Source: Rhizobium sp. AQ_MP
GTDB taxonomy: Bacteria; Pseudomonadota; Alphaproteobacteria; Rhizobiales; Rhizobiaceae
Reading direction: 5' to 3'
Assembly (NCBI RefSeq): GCF_014237835.1
Contig: NZ_JACJVI010000003.1
Span: forward strand, 372,001-436,000
Length of the DNA stretch: 64,000 bases
How positions within the stretch are numbered: the stretch's first letter is position 1; the number at the start of each line of letters is the position of its first letter. Made by a program: the position numbers and the translations under genes. The notes under the pieces were generated by a model that searched no databases, was not told the origin of the DNA, and saw only the letters and a program-made list of their open reading frames with translations. Positions 35,781-45,775 of this stretch are shown here, in pieces.

Positions 35781-36422
35781 ATGGCTGTTGCGACCGGTAT
35801 CTTCTGGCTCTCGGTTGCACTCGGCACCAGCTATCTCTGGATCCTGCCGCGAGACAAAACGGTTGCGCGCGCTGTCTGGAAGACCCTGCCGGTCGTGCTG
35901 CTTGCGGCTTATGCCTTGCTTGTCGATGCCCATCCGCTGCTGGTCGCGGCCCTGCTTCTCGGTGCGCTCGGTGACTGGTCGCTCGCCTTCGAGGGTGACC
36001 GTGCCTTCCTGGGCGGCGTCTCCGCCTTCCTCAGCGCACATGTTGCCTATGTGGCACTGCTCTTGACTCTTGCCGATCCGGCCCTTGCCCTTGCCGAGCC
36101 CTGGCGGCTTTTCGCCGGGGCGCTTGTCGCGCTGCTCACCTTCGGCGTGCTCCTTCGCATCTGGAAGCCCGCCGGGCGGCTCGCGCTGCCGATCGGCCTT
36201 TATGTCCTGCTGTTCATGGTTCTCGTCTGGCTGACGCTCGGGCTTCACAACCCGTTCGTCTTCCTAGGGGCGACGCTGTTCATCGTCTCCGATATCGTGC
36301 TGACCATCCGAAAATACTGGACGGGGCCGGAGCATCCCATTGACGGAGCCGCCGCCTATTTCGTCTGGATCACCTATTTTGCTGCCCAGGTGATCCTCAC
36401 CCTGACGCTTAGCGCAGTGTGA
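35781..36422 (+). CDS. YhhN/TMEM86-family membrane protein (lysoplasmalogenase type)
   Basis: 213 residues, seven or eight spans. Family core: LLLGALGDWSLAFEG (about 56-70) with conserved Asp, FLGATLFIVSDIVLTIRKY near residue 158. Animal homologues hydrolyse lysoplasmalogens; bacterial function is unproven. It is close behind the EamA gene and convergent with the cupin gene. Confidence 0.86.
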   Translation: MAVATGIFWLSVALGTSYLWILPRDKTVARAVWKTLPVVLLAAYALLVDAHPLLVAALLLGALGDWSLAFEGDRAFLGGVSAFLSAHVAYVALLLTLADPALALAEPWRLFAGALVALLTFGVLLRIWKPAGRLALPIGLYVLLFMVLVWLTLGLHNPFVFLGATLFIVSDIVLTIRKYWTGPEHPIDGAAAYFVWITYFAAQVILTLTLSAV

Positions 36423-36429
36423 CCACCGG

Positions 36430-36852
36430 TCAGCGCCGCGGCGCCCAACCGGGCGGTGCCATTTCGAAGGCGGAGAAGTCGAAGCCCGGTGCGACGGTGC
36501 AGCCAACCAGAGTGAAGTCACCGAGGCTTTCGGCTGCCTGCCATTCATCCGCATCGATGATCGCCTGCGGCCTTTGCCCTGCGGCCAGGTCGAGGCCGAG
36601 GATCACAGTCTCCTGCGTCACGCCGTCCTTCGAGCGATGCAGGGCAAGCGGCGCACCGGCATAGTAGTGCCAGGCCTCCGCCGCATCCTTCACCTTGTGC
36701 CAATGCGAGCGCTCGCCGGCCTGAAGCAGGTAATAGATTGCGGTCGAGTGGCCGCGGGGACCGCCTTTGTCGTCGCGATAGGTCTCCACATACCAGCCGC
36801 CCTCGGGATGGCGCTGCATGCCGAGGGTTTCGATGATCTCTTTCGCCTGCAT
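36430..36852 (-). CDS. DUF985 cupin protein
   Basis: 140 residues. Cupin with HPEGGWYVETYR near 15, SHWHKVKDAAEAWHYYAGAP (about 49-68) supplying possible metal-binding His and Glu, and GCTVAPGFDF near 117, the DUF985 pattern. Function unknown, possibly sugar-nucleotide or small-molecule binding. Its ATG shares one base with the gloB stop (TGATG), so it is cotranslated with gloB. Confidence 0.88.
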   Translation of the reverse strand: MQAKEIIETLGMQRHPEGGWYVETYRDDKGGPRGHSTAIYYLLQAGERSHWHKVKDAAEAWHYYAGAPLALHRSKDGVTQETVILGLDLAAGQRPQAIIDADEWQAAESLGDFTLVGCTVAPGFDFSAFEMAPPGWAPRR

Positions 36853-37622
36853 CAGAAGCTGTCCTTGCGCTTGCGGATCTCGGCAAACACATCCTCGTTG
36901 CTTGCGCCTTCCATGCCGAGCGTGCGGCGCACGTCCGGATCGCCGGCGCGCAAGAAGGGATTGGTCTCCTTTTCGAGCCCGATGGTCGTCGGGATCGTGA
37001 AGTCGCCGCGCTTGCGCTGCATCTCGATCAGTTCGGCGCGCGATTTGAGCCGTGCATTTTCCGGATCGATCGTCAGCGCGAAACGGGCATTCGACAGCGT
37101 GTATTCATGGCCGAAATAGACGATCGTCTCGTCGGGCAAGGCTGCAAGTTTCTGCAGCGAATGCCACATGTCCATGGCCGAGCGTTCGAAGAGACGGCCG
37201 CAGCCCAGCGCAAACAGCGTGTCGGCGGCAAAAAGCAGCATGTCCTCGGGCAGATAGTAGCAGATATGCCCCGCCGTGTGCCCTGGCGTTTCGATCACCC
37301 GAACCGGCCGATTGCCGAAGGTGAACTCGTCTTCGTCACCCACTGTGCGGTCAATGCCTGGAATGGCGGCCGCCTCGTTGCGTGGTCCGATGATCTCGCA
37401 GCCATATTTGTCCTTCAGCGCCAGGTTCGCCTCGACATGGTCGCCGTGGTGATGGGTGGTGAAGATATGGGTGATCGTCCAGCCGCGCTTCTCCGCAGCC
37501 TGCACGATCGGATCGAGTTCTGGCGCGTCGATCGCCGCCGTCTGCCCGGTTTCCGGGCAATGGAGAAGCACGCCGAAGTTGTCACTCCGGCAGATGAAGA
37601 CCTCAATCTGCAGTGATTTCAT
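36852..37622 (-). CDS. gloB: Hydroxyacylglutathione hydrolase (glyoxalase II)
   Basis: 256 residues from the ATG at 37622; the frame is open to 38480 but upstream it is only the reverse of the methyltransferase gene. Metallo-beta-lactamase fold with the binuclear metal motif [11 protein letters not shown] (about 57-67), [13 protein letters not shown] near 108 and [12 protein letters not shown] near 172, plus the glyoxalase II C-terminal helical domain. It hydrolyses S-lactoylglutathione to lactate and glutathione. Divergent from the methyltransferase, a common layout in alphaproteobacteria. Confidence 0.95.
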   Translation of the reverse strand: MKSLQIEVFICRSDNFGVLLHCPETGQTAAIDAPELDPIVQAAEKRGWTITHIFTTHHHGDHVEANLALKDKYGCEIIGPRNEAAAIPGIDRTVGDEDEFTFGNRPVRVIETPGHTAGHICYYLPEDMLLFAADTLFALGCGRLFERSAMDMWHSLQKLAALPDETIVYFGHEYTLSNARFALTIDPENARLKSRAELIEMQRKRGDFTIPTTIGLEKETNPFLRAGDPDVRRTLGMEGASNEDVFAEIRKRKDSF

Positions 37623-37712
37623 TGTCGATCCGTTTTTTGTGTCCCACCTCTTTGTGGCGAATGTAGCCGCTCGCGGCTTGAAGTCCAAGGATGGGCTGCT
37701 AACAATAAGTTC

Positions 37713-38465
37713 ATGCATGTCGATATCGTCGATTTGAGGCAGTTCTATTACACGATGCTCGGTCGTGTGGCGGAGCAGTCGATTGCTCTGGCCCTGTCGT
37801 CGGTCTGGGCGCGCCTTCCGCAGGAGCGGCTCGTCGGTCTCGGCTACTGCATTCCCTTCCTTGAGCGTTTCCGTGCCGATACCGAGCGCACCATGGCCTT
37901 CATGCCGGCCGGGCAGGGCGCGGTGAACTGGCCGGTCGGCGAGCCCTCTGCCACCGCGCTGGTATTCGACGAGGAATTGCCGCTGCCGGACAGCTCGGTC
38001 GATCGGGTGCTGATGGTGCATTCGCTGGAATTTGCCGAAAACCCGCGCGAGACTCTCAAGGAGATCTGGCGGGTGCTGGCGCCGGGCGGGCGGCTGGTCA
38101 TTGTCGTGCCGAACCGTCGCGGCGTCTGGGCGCGCATGGAGCACACACCCTTCGGCTCCGGCCGACCCTACTCGCGCGGCCAGCTGACCTCGCTGTTGCG
38201 CGAGACGAACTTCACCCCCGGCGCCTCGGCCGAAGCCTTGTTCTTCCCGCCCTCCAAGATCCGGGCGATCCTTCGGCTGCGGCTCGGCTTCGAACGACTG
38301 GGCCGCGTGCTTTGGCCGGCCTTTTCCGGCGTCATCGTCGTCGAGGCGCAGAAGCGGCTCTATCAGGGCCTGCCGGTTGCCTCGCGCGCCTCGCGCCGCG
38401 TCTTTGCGCCCGTGCTTGCCCCGCAGGGCGTGCCGACCACACGTAGTCTTCCGCCCAAACTCTGA
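37713..38465 (+). CDS. Class I SAM-dependent methyltransferase
   Basis: 250 residues. The SAM-binding fold is recognisable though motif I is degenerate: [12 protein letters not shown] near 41-53, then [18 protein letters not shown] (about 93) and [17 protein letters not shown] (about 118-134). Paired divergently with gloB. Substrate unknown. The tail from about 215 is rich in Ala, Arg and Pro and probably flexible. Confidence 0.83.
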   Translation: MHVDIVDLRQFYYTMLGRVAEQSIALALSSVWARLPQERLVGLGYCIPFLERFRADTERTMAFMPAGQGAVNWPVGEPSATALVFDEELPLPDSSVDRVLMVHSLEFAENPRETLKEIWRVLAPGGRLVIVVPNRRGVWARMEHTPFGSGRPYSRGQLTSLLRETNFTPGASAEALFFPPSKIRAILRLRLGFERLGRVLWPAFSGVIVVEAQKRLYQGLPVASRASRRVFAPVLAPQGVPTTRSLPPKL

Positions 38466-38599
38466 CCCGGTTGCCGGCATGGCCGCTGCCGCGATAGGCT
38501 GCGGCGCGGGTCCGGCTCGACAAATGCAGGTTTCCGCAGTAATCCCAAGCCCATGCCAATGGGCGGCGTCCTGCTGCCCGACCGCCGGGAATGCGCCTC

Positions 38600-39703
38600 A
38601 TGAACGCCTCCACCAAGCCGGTACCCCGACCCGGGGTCATGGAGATCGCCGCCTATGTTCCGGGCAAGGAGCATGCGGGTGGCGTCACGCGCGTCTTCAA
38701 GCTTTCCTCCAACGAGACGCCGCTTGGTCCGAGCCAAAGGGCCATCGAAGCCTTCCAGACTGCGGCCGCCAGGCTTCAGCTCTATCCAGATGGACAGGCG
38801 CGGGTGCTGCGTGATGCCATTGCCGAGGTGCATGGGCTGAACCCCGCCAACATCCTCTGTGGCAATGGCTCGGGCGAGCTGCTGTCGCTGCTTGCCAATA
38901 TCTATCTCGGTCCTGGCGATGAGGCCGTCATCACCGAGCATGGCTTCCTGCTCTATCGCATCCAGATCCTGGCTGCCGGCGGCACGCCGGTCACGGTGCC
39001 CGAGACCGATCGGCGGGTCGACGTCGATGCGATCCTGGGCGCGATCACCGAGCGGACGAAGATCGTCTTTCTGACCAATCCTGGCAATCCGACAGGCACC
39101 TATGTGCCCTATGCGGAGATCGCGCGCCTGCAGGAGGCCCTGCCACCGCATGTCATCCTCGTGCTCGATGCGGCCTATGCCGAATATGTCCGTCGCAACG
39201 ACTACGAGGCCGGGATCGCGCTCGTCTCGGCCAACCGCAATGTCGTGATGACCCGCACCTTCGCCAAGGTCTACGGGCTTGCGGCGCTGCGCATCGGCTG
39301 GATCTACGGCCCGTCCGAGATCATCGACGCGATGAACCGGGTGCGTGGGCCGTTCAACATCAACACGCCGGCACTTCTGGCCGGGGCAGCGGCCATGCGC
39401 GATCAGGCGTACGTGGCGAAAGCCGTCGAACACAATCAGATCTGGCTTACGCGGGTCTCGGATGCGCTCACAGCGCTTGGCCTCGAGGTCACGCCGTCGG
39501 TCACCAACTTCATCCTGATCCACTTCCCCGACCGGGATGGAAAACGCGCGTCGGATGCCGACGCGTTCCTGACGCAACGCGGCTTCGTCTTGCGCGCCGT
39601 CGCGTCCTATGGTTTTCCCAATGCACTCCGCATGACGATCGGCAGCGAGGACGCCAATACCGGCGTGATCGACGCCCTCACCGAATTCATGGAACGCACG
39701 TGA
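38600..39703 (+). CDS. hisC: Histidinol-phosphate aminotransferase
   Basis: 367 residues from the ATG at 38600; GGGA has better spacing to it than to the ATG at 38591. Class I/II aminotransferase: [11 protein letters not shown] near 37, NGSGELL near 87, [11 protein letters not shown] near 155, and the PLP-lysine region [16 protein letters not shown] near 216. It catalyses histidinol phosphate formation and may also transaminate prephenate, fitting the adjacent tyrC. The stop shares one base with tyrC (TGATG). Confidence 0.93.
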   Translation: MNASTKPVPRPGVMEIAAYVPGKEHAGGVTRVFKLSSNETPLGPSQRAIEAFQTAAARLQLYPDGQARVLRDAIAEVHGLNPANILCGNGSGELLSLLANIYLGPGDEAVITEHGFLLYRIQILAAGGTPVTVPETDRRVDVDAILGAITERTKIVFLTNPGNPTGTYVPYAEIARLQEALPPHVILVLDAAYAEYVRRNDYEAGIALVSANRNVVMTRTFAKVYGLAALRIGWIYGPSEIIDAMNRVRGPFNINTPALLAGAAAMRDQAYVAKAVEHNQIWLTRVSDALTALGLEVTPSVTNFILIHFPDRDGKRASDADAFLTQRGFVLRAVASYGFPNALRMTIGSEDANTGVIDALTEFMERT

Positions 39704-40626
39704 TGTCTGAAATCCTGTTCAACCGCATTGCCCTGATCGGCATCGGCCTCATCGGCTCGTCGATCGCCCGCGACGTCAAGAAGCTTGGGCTGGCGAAAGA
39801 TGTGGTTGTCTCGACCCGCAGTCTCGACACGCTGAAGCGGGCGGAAGAGCTGGAGCTCGGAACGGCCTATGTCGCCTCGGCTTCAGACGCGGTCAAGGAT
39901 GCCGACCTCGTCATCGTCTCCGTGCCGGTCGGCGCTTCGGAAGCGGTCGCCAAGCAGATCGCACCGAACCTCAAACCTGGCGCCATCGTGACCGATGTCG
40001 GCTCGACCAAGGCTTCGGTTATCGCGCAAATGGCGCCGCATATGCCCGAAGGCGTGCATTTCATCCCCGGCCACCCGCTGGCGGGAACGGAGAAGTCCGG
40101 TCCGGATGCCGGCTTTGCCGGTCTGTTCAAGGGGCGCTGGTGCATTTTCACGCCGCTTGAAGGGACGGATCCCAAGGCGCTTTCCCGTCTGCGTGGCTTC
40201 TGGGAGGCGCTCGGCTCGCGCTGCGACGAGATGGATCCGCAGCATCACGACAAGGTGCTCGCCATCGTCTCGCACCTGCCGCATATCATCGCCTACAACA
40301 TCGTCGGCACGGCCGATGACCTGGAGACCGTGACGGAATCGGAAGTCATCAAGTATTCGGCCTCGGGTTTCCGCGATTTCACGCGTCTTGCCGCCTCCGA
40401 CCCGACCATGTGGCGGGATGTCTGCCTGCACAACAAGGATGCGATCCTGGAAATGCTGGCGCGTTTTTCGGAAGATCTCGCCTATCTGCAGCGGGCGATC
40501 CGCTGGGGCGAGGGCGACAAGCTGTTCGAGCTGTTCTCGCGCACCCGCACCATCCGCCGTTCGATCGTCCAGGCCGGCCAGGATGTCGACGTGCCGGATT
40601 TCGGCCGCCACGCGCTCGACAAGTAA
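39703..40626 (+). CDS. tyrC: Prephenate/arogenate dehydrogenase
   Basis: 307 residues. The N-terminal NAD(P) fold has GIGLIGSSIARDVK near 13, and the downstream signatures IPGHPLAGTEKSGPDAG near 118, IVSHLPHIIAYNIV near 188 and GFRDFTRLAASDPTMWRDV near 222 are typical. It oxidises prephenate or arogenate in tyrosine synthesis. The start ATG overlaps the hisC stop; a GTG one codon earlier exists. The hisC-tyrC linkage suggests a shared role in aromatic amino acids. Confidence 0.94.
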   Translation: MSEILFNRIALIGIGLIGSSIARDVKKLGLAKDVVVSTRSLDTLKRAEELELGTAYVASASDAVKDADLVIVSVPVGASEAVAKQIAPNLKPGAIVTDVGSTKASVIAQMAPHMPEGVHFIPGHPLAGTEKSGPDAGFAGLFKGRWCIFTPLEGTDPKALSRLRGFWEALGSRCDEMDPQHHDKVLAIVSHLPHIIAYNIVGTADDLETVTESEVIKYSASGFRDFTRLAASDPTMWRDVCLHNKDAILEMLARFSEDLAYLQRAIRWGEGDKLFELFSRTRTIRRSIVQAGQDVDVPDFGRHALDK

Positions 40627-40635
40627 GCGCCTTTC

Positions 40636-41646
40636 TCAAAGCGGCGGGATCTGTCCCAGCGGGATGAAGCCCAGCATCGCCACGCCATTCTCGATGGTGA
40701 TCTCCGCCTCGCTGTTGTCGCGTCCGAAGGCCAGCGCCCGCAGAATGTTGGCGACATTGTCGATCATTTCGGACTGAGCCGGATAGGCGGTCTTCACCGC
40801 CTCACGCCAGGCATTGATCTGTTCGATCTGCACCTTCATGCGGCCGGAGAGCATGCCGTCGTCCCCGACCTGGAAGGGACCGCTCAACGTCAGAACCCGG
40901 CCCGCGCCGAGATCGATGACCATGCGGCGGATCTCGCCCTTGGTGCCATAGAGCTTCTGTTCCTGGGCCACCCGGGGATCAAGCAGACCACCCTTGTCGG
41001 CGAAAGTGGCATCAAGGCTCGCCGAGACGGGCGGCAGGGCGATTTTCGTTCCCCCGACCGACACGACGACATCGCGCACCAGCGTCGCGTAATCCAGATT
41101 TCCATCGTTCTGACGGACATGCGACTGGGCGGTCGGCGCCGTGACCTGGAGCTGCAGGCTGGAAACCGTCGAGGTCACCGTCGCATTCAGTCCCTCCATC
41201 ACCAGCGAGCTGCGTGACAGGCCGGACAGACCGATGCGGAAGCTCGACTGCATGTTGGTCCAGTCGAGCGCGGTGTTGAAGCCAAGTGCCGAGCGGATCT
41301 CGGCCGGGCCGTCCATCTCCCAAACGATATGGCCGGGATTGTAAATCTGGGCTGCCGCGCGCACCGGGCCGAAGGAGGCCGCCACGCCCTGGAAATGGTC
41401 GTCGAAGGCGAGCCGCGAGCAATTCAGGCGGAAGCGGAACGGGTATCCTCCCATTGTCGCATCCTCGCATGTCGCCGTCACACCCGCCGGATTTCCGCCG
41501 CCGAAAAAGCTCAAAATGCGATTGCGCAGATATTCTGCAGCGAAATACCAGCCGACACTATAGACAGCGATGACGAGGACGATCAAAACGCCCAGCCGAA
41601 CAACCTTTCGGCTGATCGTGCTCTCCGGCGCGGTCGACATGGCCAT
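40636..41646 (-). CDS. DUF2125-domain membrane-anchored protein
   Basis: 336 residues. One N-terminal membrane anchor (VVRLGVLIVLVIAVYSVGWY, about 15-34) precedes a large mainly-beta periplasmic domain that fits DUF2125 (GYPFRFRLNCSRLAF near 68, ending IENGVAMLGFIPLGQIPPL). No signal-peptidase site is seen. Function unknown; the family is nearly confined to alphaproteobacteria. Convergent with tyrC and divergent from the ChaC gene. Confidence 0.85.
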   Translation of the reverse strand: MAMSTAPESTISRKVVRLGVLIVLVIAVYSVGWYFAAEYLRNRILSFFGGGNPAGVTATCEDATMGGYPFRFRLNCSRLAFDDHFQGVAASFGPVRAAAQIYNPGHIVWEMDGPAEIRSALGFNTALDWTNMQSSFRIGLSGLSRSSLVMEGLNATVTSTVSSLQLQVTAPTAQSHVRQNDGNLDYATLVRDVVVSVGGTKIALPPVSASLDATFADKGGLLDPRVAQEQKLYGTKGEIRRMVIDLGAGRVLTLSGPFQVGDDGMLSGRMKVQIEQINAWREAVKTAYPAQSEMIDNVANILRALAFGRDNSEAEITIENGVAMLGFIPLGQIPPL

Positions 41647-41692
41647 GGGGTGCTCCTCGTTACGGTCTTCTTGTTCTGGATTGGCGTGCGAT

Positions 41693-42220
41693 ATGGACGA
41701 ATATTGGGTCTTTGGCTACGGTTCGTTGATGTGGAACCCGGGCTTTCCCTATCAAGAAAGGGTGCTTGCCCGTCTTGGCGGCTACCGGCGGTCTCTCTGC
41801 GTGCGCTCCTATGTCCACCGTGGTACCGAGGAGCGGCCGGGTCTCGTGCTCGGCCTCGATCGCGGCGGATCCTGTAAGGGCGTTGCGTTCCGCGTCCTTC
41901 CCTCCAACTGGCAGTCCACGGTCGACTATTTGCGCGAACGCGAGCTCGTCACCAGCGTCTATCTCGAACGGCAGGTCCGCACCACGCTTGCGGACGGGCG
42001 GACCGTCCGGGCGCTTACCTACGTCATAGACCGGGCTCACCCGCAATATGCGGGCGCGGTGACGATCGAAGAGGCCGCGCGCGTCGTTGAAGGTGCCGTC
42101 GGCCGTTCCGGTCCCAACCCCGTCTATGTCGCCAATACTGTCTCCCACATGCGCGAACTCGGCATTCGCGACCAGTGGCTCGAAAGCGTCGCCGCAGCCA
42201 TTTCCGGTGATCCGACCTAG
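41693..42220 (+). CDS. Gamma-glutamylcyclotransferase (ChaC-type)
   Basis: 175 residues. The cyclotransferase fold begins with YWVFGYGSLMWNPGF (about 4-18), the ligand loop YGSL, and RSYVHRGTEERPGLVLGL with the family's histidine and arginine; ChaC enzymes degrade glutathione to 5-oxoproline and Cys-Gly. The start is placed at 41693 because that ATG begins directly before the conserved core; the ribosome site is weak. Confidence 0.9.
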   Translation: MDEYWVFGYGSLMWNPGFPYQERVLARLGGYRRSLCVRSYVHRGTEERPGLVLGLDRGGSCKGVAFRVLPSNWQSTVDYLRERELVTSVYLERQVRTTLADGRTVRALTYVIDRAHPQYAGAVTIEEAARVVEGAVGRSGPNPVYVANTVSHMRELGIRDQWLESVAAAISGDPT

Positions 42221-42247
42221 GCCTGCCTGCATCTTCCGTGAATGCGC

Positions 42248-43030
42248 TCAGAGCGCTCCGAGTTCCCTCAGGCGATTGATGGCGGTTGGCGGCAGCGGCA
42301 GCTTCGGGTTCTCCTTGGCCGTCTTCACCAGAAGCTCGTCGCTGGCTGCTTCAAGGCGCTGCATCAGTGTCTCATGCATCACGTCGGGATCGAGGCCCGG
42401 TTCGATGGGCGGCAGGATGCGAACGGTGAAATGGCCCGGAAAACGCAGGAACTTGCGGCGCGGCCAGAAGAGGCCGGGATGCATGGCGACGGGCACGACG
42501 GGCACGTTGATGTCGCGGTAGAGGCGGGCGATACCGTATTTGTATTCCGGCGGTGCCCCCGGCGGACGGCGGGTACCTTCGGGATAGATGATCAGCTGGC
42601 GGCCATTGGCCATTTCCATCTTGGTGCGCTCGATCACCTGCGCCATGACCTTGCCCTTGGCACCGCGGTTGACCGGGATCATCCGCTGCTTGGCGACATA
42701 CCAGCCGAAGACCGGGATCCACATCAGCTCGCGCTTGAGGATGTAGACCGGATCGTCGAGCCAGGGCAGCAGGGCATAGGTGTCCCAGAAGGACTGGTGC
42801 TTCGGCGCCAGGATGTAGCCGCCCTCGGGAATGTTCTCGAGCCCCTCGACCGTGAAGGTCGTACCGACGATCTTTTCCATCAGCCAGTGATTGGAGCGGG
42901 CCCAGTCCTTCGGCACGAAGAAGGCCTTCTTGCGCGGCAGCAGGAAATAGATCGGCGACAGCACGATCATCCTGAGGATCAGGTTGGCATAGAAGGCGAT
43001 ATTGAAAAGGATGGAACGCAGGGCAATCAT
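42248..43030 (-). CDS. plsC: 1-acyl-sn-glycerol-3-phosphate acyltransferase
   Basis: 260 residues with one or two N-terminal spans. Acyltransferase motifs: HQSFWDT (HX4D, about 78-84), the block around PVNRGAKGK and YPEGTRRPPG. It acylates lysophosphatidate to phosphatidate at the inner membrane. In line with the YdcF gene and ftsX on the same strand, with gaps of about 70-80 bases, so an operon is possible but not certain. Confidence 0.93.
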   Translation of the reverse strand: MIALRSILFNIAFYANLILRMIVLSPIYFLLPRKKAFFVPKDWARSNHWLMEKIVGTTFTVEGLENIPEGGYILAPKHQSFWDTYALLPWLDDPVYILKRELMWIPVFGWYVAKQRMIPVNRGAKGKVMAQVIERTKMEMANGRQLIIYPEGTRRPPGAPPEYKYGIARLYRDINVPVVPVAMHPGLFWPRRKFLRFPGHFTVRILPPIEPGLDPDVMHETLMQRLEAASDELLVKTAKENPKLPLPPTAINRLRELGAL

Positions 43031-43111
43031 GTCGTGGAACTCTCGAGGGCGGGCGACGTCGTCCTTAGAGCAAAAGTATCGCCAGCAAAAGCGCTAGCTT
43101 CCGGGGGATCG

Positions 43112-43843
43112 TCAGGAACTGCGGCCAGATTCGGTGATTTCGCCTTCCGGGCGCAGGCCCTGATCGCGGCTCCAGCCGGTCATGCCCCTGATATAGGCCA
43201 CGACCGTCTTGCCGTATTCAGATAGCATGGTGCGCATGGCATCGGGTTCGCTATACCAGGCCCGTGTCTTCAGATCGGCATTGACCACGGGATAGCCAAT
43301 GAAATCGGTGTCGGGATCGCTGCGACGCAGTTCCATCAGGCTGCGGGCCAGGTGATAGTTGCTGGTGACGACCAGCACCGAGCGATAGCCCTTGTCGCGG
43401 ATCCAGATCGCCGTCTCGTTGGCATTGCCGATCGTGTCGATCGCGCCATAGCCGATGTCGACACAGCAGTCGAAGACATCCGGCGAGGCACGGGTCGCCT
43501 TGCGGATCTGGCCGGCCGTCGTCGTCGGGTTGACGCCTGAAATCAGCAGCCGCTCGCCGTAACCGCGCTTCAGCAGGTCGATCGCCTGCTCGATTCGCTG
43601 GTATCCGCCGGTCAATACAACGATCGCGTCTGCCTTCACCGTCTCGGGCGGGCGCATGTTGGTGACCGAATCAGCGAAGATCAGGAAGCCGGCAACGAGG
43701 ACCGCTACCGACAGGATCACGACCATGCCGCCATAGCGCAAGGCCCTGCGGATCAGGCTTTTCCGCGCGAAAAGACCGCCGGCCGGAGGAGGCAGGCCGC
43801 CGTCACTCAACGGTTGTTTTGACGTTGTCCGATCCATGCTCAT
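43112..43843 (-). CDS. YdcF/ElyC-family (DUF218) protein
   Basis: 243 residues from the ATG at 43843; a GTG at 43870 and an ATG at 43837 are alternatives. One span near residues 33-57 (MVVILSVAVLVAGFLIFADS) is followed by the DUF218 domain: ADAIVVLTGGYQRIEQAI, LLISGVNPTTT, GYGAIDTIGNANETAIWI and VVTSNYHLARSLMEL. Homologues ElyC/SanA affect envelope and peptidoglycan metabolism. The Asn-Ala-Asn-Glu-Thr and Ser-Asn-Tyr-His residues are the conserved core. Confidence 0.88.
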   Translation of the reverse strand: MSMDRTTSKQPLSDGGLPPPAGGLFARKSLIRRALRYGGMVVILSVAVLVAGFLIFADSVTNMRPPETVKADAIVVLTGGYQRIEQAIDLLKRGYGERLLISGVNPTTTAGQIRKATRASPDVFDCCVDIGYGAIDTIGNANETAIWIRDKGYRSVLVVTSNYHLARSLMELRRSDPDTDFIGYPVVNADLKTRAWYSEPDAMRTMLSEYGKTVVAYIRGMTGWSRDQGLRPEGEITESGRSS

Positions 43844-43913
43844 CGCCCGTGAATAGCCGGGATTTCCCACAGCGAACAGGCGGCTTTAAGGCAAGTCAAC
43901 ATGCGAGATTTCG

Positions 43914-44924
43914 TCAGTCGTCCATCAGGCCGTCGGTGCGGGCCGGGTCGGAGCGGATGAGGTCGATCTCATAGATCGTGCGCATGACGGTCAGCCGCGC
44001 CGTCAGTGTCGTCAAAAGCGCAATGACGATCATCGTGGCGAAGATGCCGAGATAGCCGCCCCAGCCGATCGTGAAGGTGCCGAACAAGGCGGTTGCCTGA
44101 TCGCTTTCAGGCGTCGCCAGCGACCGGCTCTGCCAGAAACTGGCCAGCGCGAAGAATGATGCCGCCAGGAAGCCGCCGACGGCTGCGCCCTTGAGGCTGA
44201 TCTTCAGGAAGTGCTTCTGGAATTCCTGAGCGACAAAAGTGCCCTCGGCCCCGACGAAATGCAGCACCTCGATGATGTGGCGGTTGCCGGACAGCGCGCC
44301 CCGGGTCGCGAAAACGACCGTGAGGACCATGGCGCTGAAGACGAGGATCAGGATGCCGGAGCCAATCAGCACCGTGGTGCGGGCCATCTGCACCAGCCGA
44401 TCGACCCAAGTGCGGTGGTCGTCGAGGAAGGCCTGCGGCACCTCCTCCTTCAAAAGGGCGCGCATGGCCTCGAAATCGGGCGGATTGGTCTCGTCGATGG
44501 TGATCACGATGAGCCGTGGGACCGGCAGGTCTTCGAGGTTCAGGCCCGTCCCCAGCCAGGGCTCGAGCAGGCGTGCGGTGGCGCTGTCGTCCATGATCTG
44601 GCCGTCGCGCGTGCCGACGAAAGTCAGCGCCAGATCGCGCGCCTTGACCAGAGCCGCGCCCATGTCGAGGCCGTCCTCGGGCTTGATCTGGATGGTGATC
44701 TCGCGGGAGATCTGGCTCTGCCACCCGGCGGCCGTCGCGCGCACCATCGAAACCGCACCGAGCGTCAGGCAGGCAAGGAAGGCCATGATGGCGATCACCA
44801 CCATCAGCGCATTGCCCTGGATGTTGGACGGCGGCAGGATCGGCCCCGTCGGCCTGACCGTCATTTCGACGCGCCGCTTCTTCTGTCCGGGGTTCTGGTT
44901 CGCGTTCTGGGGGATCTCATTCAT
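43914..44924 (-). CDS. ftsX: Cell division protein FtsX
   Basis: 336 residues, the FtsX layout: a hydrophilic N-terminus, one span (about 40-62), a periplasmic domain, and three C-terminal spans (about 190, 250, 290) in the FtsX/MacB permease fold. It joins FtsE in an ABC complex that controls septal peptidoglycan hydrolases. Overlaps ftsE by 8 bases. The N-terminal tail is Asn/Gln/Pro-rich, unlike E. coli. Confidence 0.92.
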   Translation of the reverse strand: MNEIPQNANQNPGQKKRRVEMTVRPTGPILPPSNIQGNALMVVIAIMAFLACLTLGAVSMVRATAAGWQSQISREITIQIKPEDGLDMGAALVKARDLALTFVGTRDGQIMDDSATARLLEPWLGTGLNLEDLPVPRLIVITIDETNPPDFEAMRALLKEEVPQAFLDDHRTWVDRLVQMARTTVLIGSGILILVFSAMVLTVVFATRGALSGNRHIIEVLHFVGAEGTFVAQEFQKHFLKISLKGAAVGGFLAASFFALASFWQSRSLATPESDQATALFGTFTIGWGGYLGIFATMIVIALLTTLTARLTVMRTIYEIDLIRSDPARTDGLMDD

Positions 44925-45576
44925 AGATGTCGAGCCGCCCGTCGGTGAGGATCATCCGGCGCGCATCCACCTGGTCCATCAGCGCCAGATCATGGGTCGC
45001 GATGACCACGGCCGTGCCGAGACGGTTCAATTCGAGAAACAGGCTCAGCAGTCTGCGTGCCATCGGCGGGTCGACATTGCCCGTCGGCTCGTCGGCGAGC
45101 AGGATCTCCGGCCGGTCGATCAGGGCGCGGGCAATCGCCACGCGCTGCTTCTCGCCACCTGATAGCACCGGGGGGAGCACGTTGATGCGCTCGCCAAGCC
45201 CCACCCATTTCAAGAGTTCTATGACGTCCTGCCGATAGGTCTGCTCCGCCTTGCCGCGTACCCGGAGCGGCAGCGCCACGTTCTCGTAGGTCGTCAGGTG
45301 GTCGAGCAGGCGAAAGTCCTGGAAGACGATGCCCACACGTCGGCGCAGCATCGGCAGCTCGCTGCGGGGGATGCTGGTGATGTCGCGGCCGAAGCTGCGG
45401 ATCAGTCCACGCGTCGGCTGCAGCGACATGAAGAGAAGGCGCAGGAGCGTCGTCTTGCCGGCGCCCGACGGGCCGGTCAGGAACTGGAAGGATCCCTTCG
45501 GCAGGTCGAAGGTCAGGTCGCGGAGGATCTCCGGTCCCATCCCATAGCGCAGGCCGACATTTTCGAAATGGATCAA
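44917..45576 (-). CDS. ftsE: Cell division ATP-binding protein FtsE
   Basis: 219 residues. ABC ATPase with Walker A GPSGAGKTTL, Q-loop VFQDFRLLDH, signature LSGGEKQRVAIARAL, Walker B ILLADEPTGNVD and the switch histidine ATHDLALMD. Partner of FtsX in the divisome. Its upstream region contains the CtrA-like motif at 45687. Confidence 0.96.
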   Translation of the reverse strand: MIHFENVGLRYGMGPEILRDLTFDLPKGSFQFLTGPSGAGKTTLLRLLFMSLQPTRGLIRSFGRDITSIPRSELPMLRRRVGIVFQDFRLLDHLTTYENVALPLRVRGKAEQTYRQDVIELLKWVGLGERINVLPPVLSGGEKQRVAIARALIDRPEILLADEPTGNVDPPMARRLLSLFLELNRLGTAVVIATHDLALMDQVDARRMILTDGRLDIYE

Positions 45577-45686
45577 AGGGGGCCCAGTCTGACGTGTCCG
45601 AGGTCTGGGGCTCGTAAACGAAGATCGTCAACGGCCGGTAAACATGCTCCGGGACGCGAGGCTTTTCAGCCCGTCTTTCCGAAGCA

Positions 45687-45698
45687 TTAACCATTTAA
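45687..45698. promoter_or_regulatory. CtrA-like motif TTAACCATTTAA
   Basis: TTAACCAT followed at once by TTAA, between ftsE and a divergent gene. TTAACCAT half-sites are associated with the CtrA cell-cycle regulator in rhizobia. The full TTAA-N7-TTAA form is not present, so support is moderate. Confidence 0.35.
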
Positions 45699-45775
45699 AT
45701 TTACGTCTGGTGAGGATTCGTTTCAACCGCCGACTTTCGGGGTATCCGATTTTGGCTGTGCGAAAGGTGCGCATC

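Noticed and set aside
38466-38599. Riboswitch upstream of hisC
   Set aside because: Checked for SAM-II-like and cobalamin-like conserved elements and found none; only GC-rich spacer.
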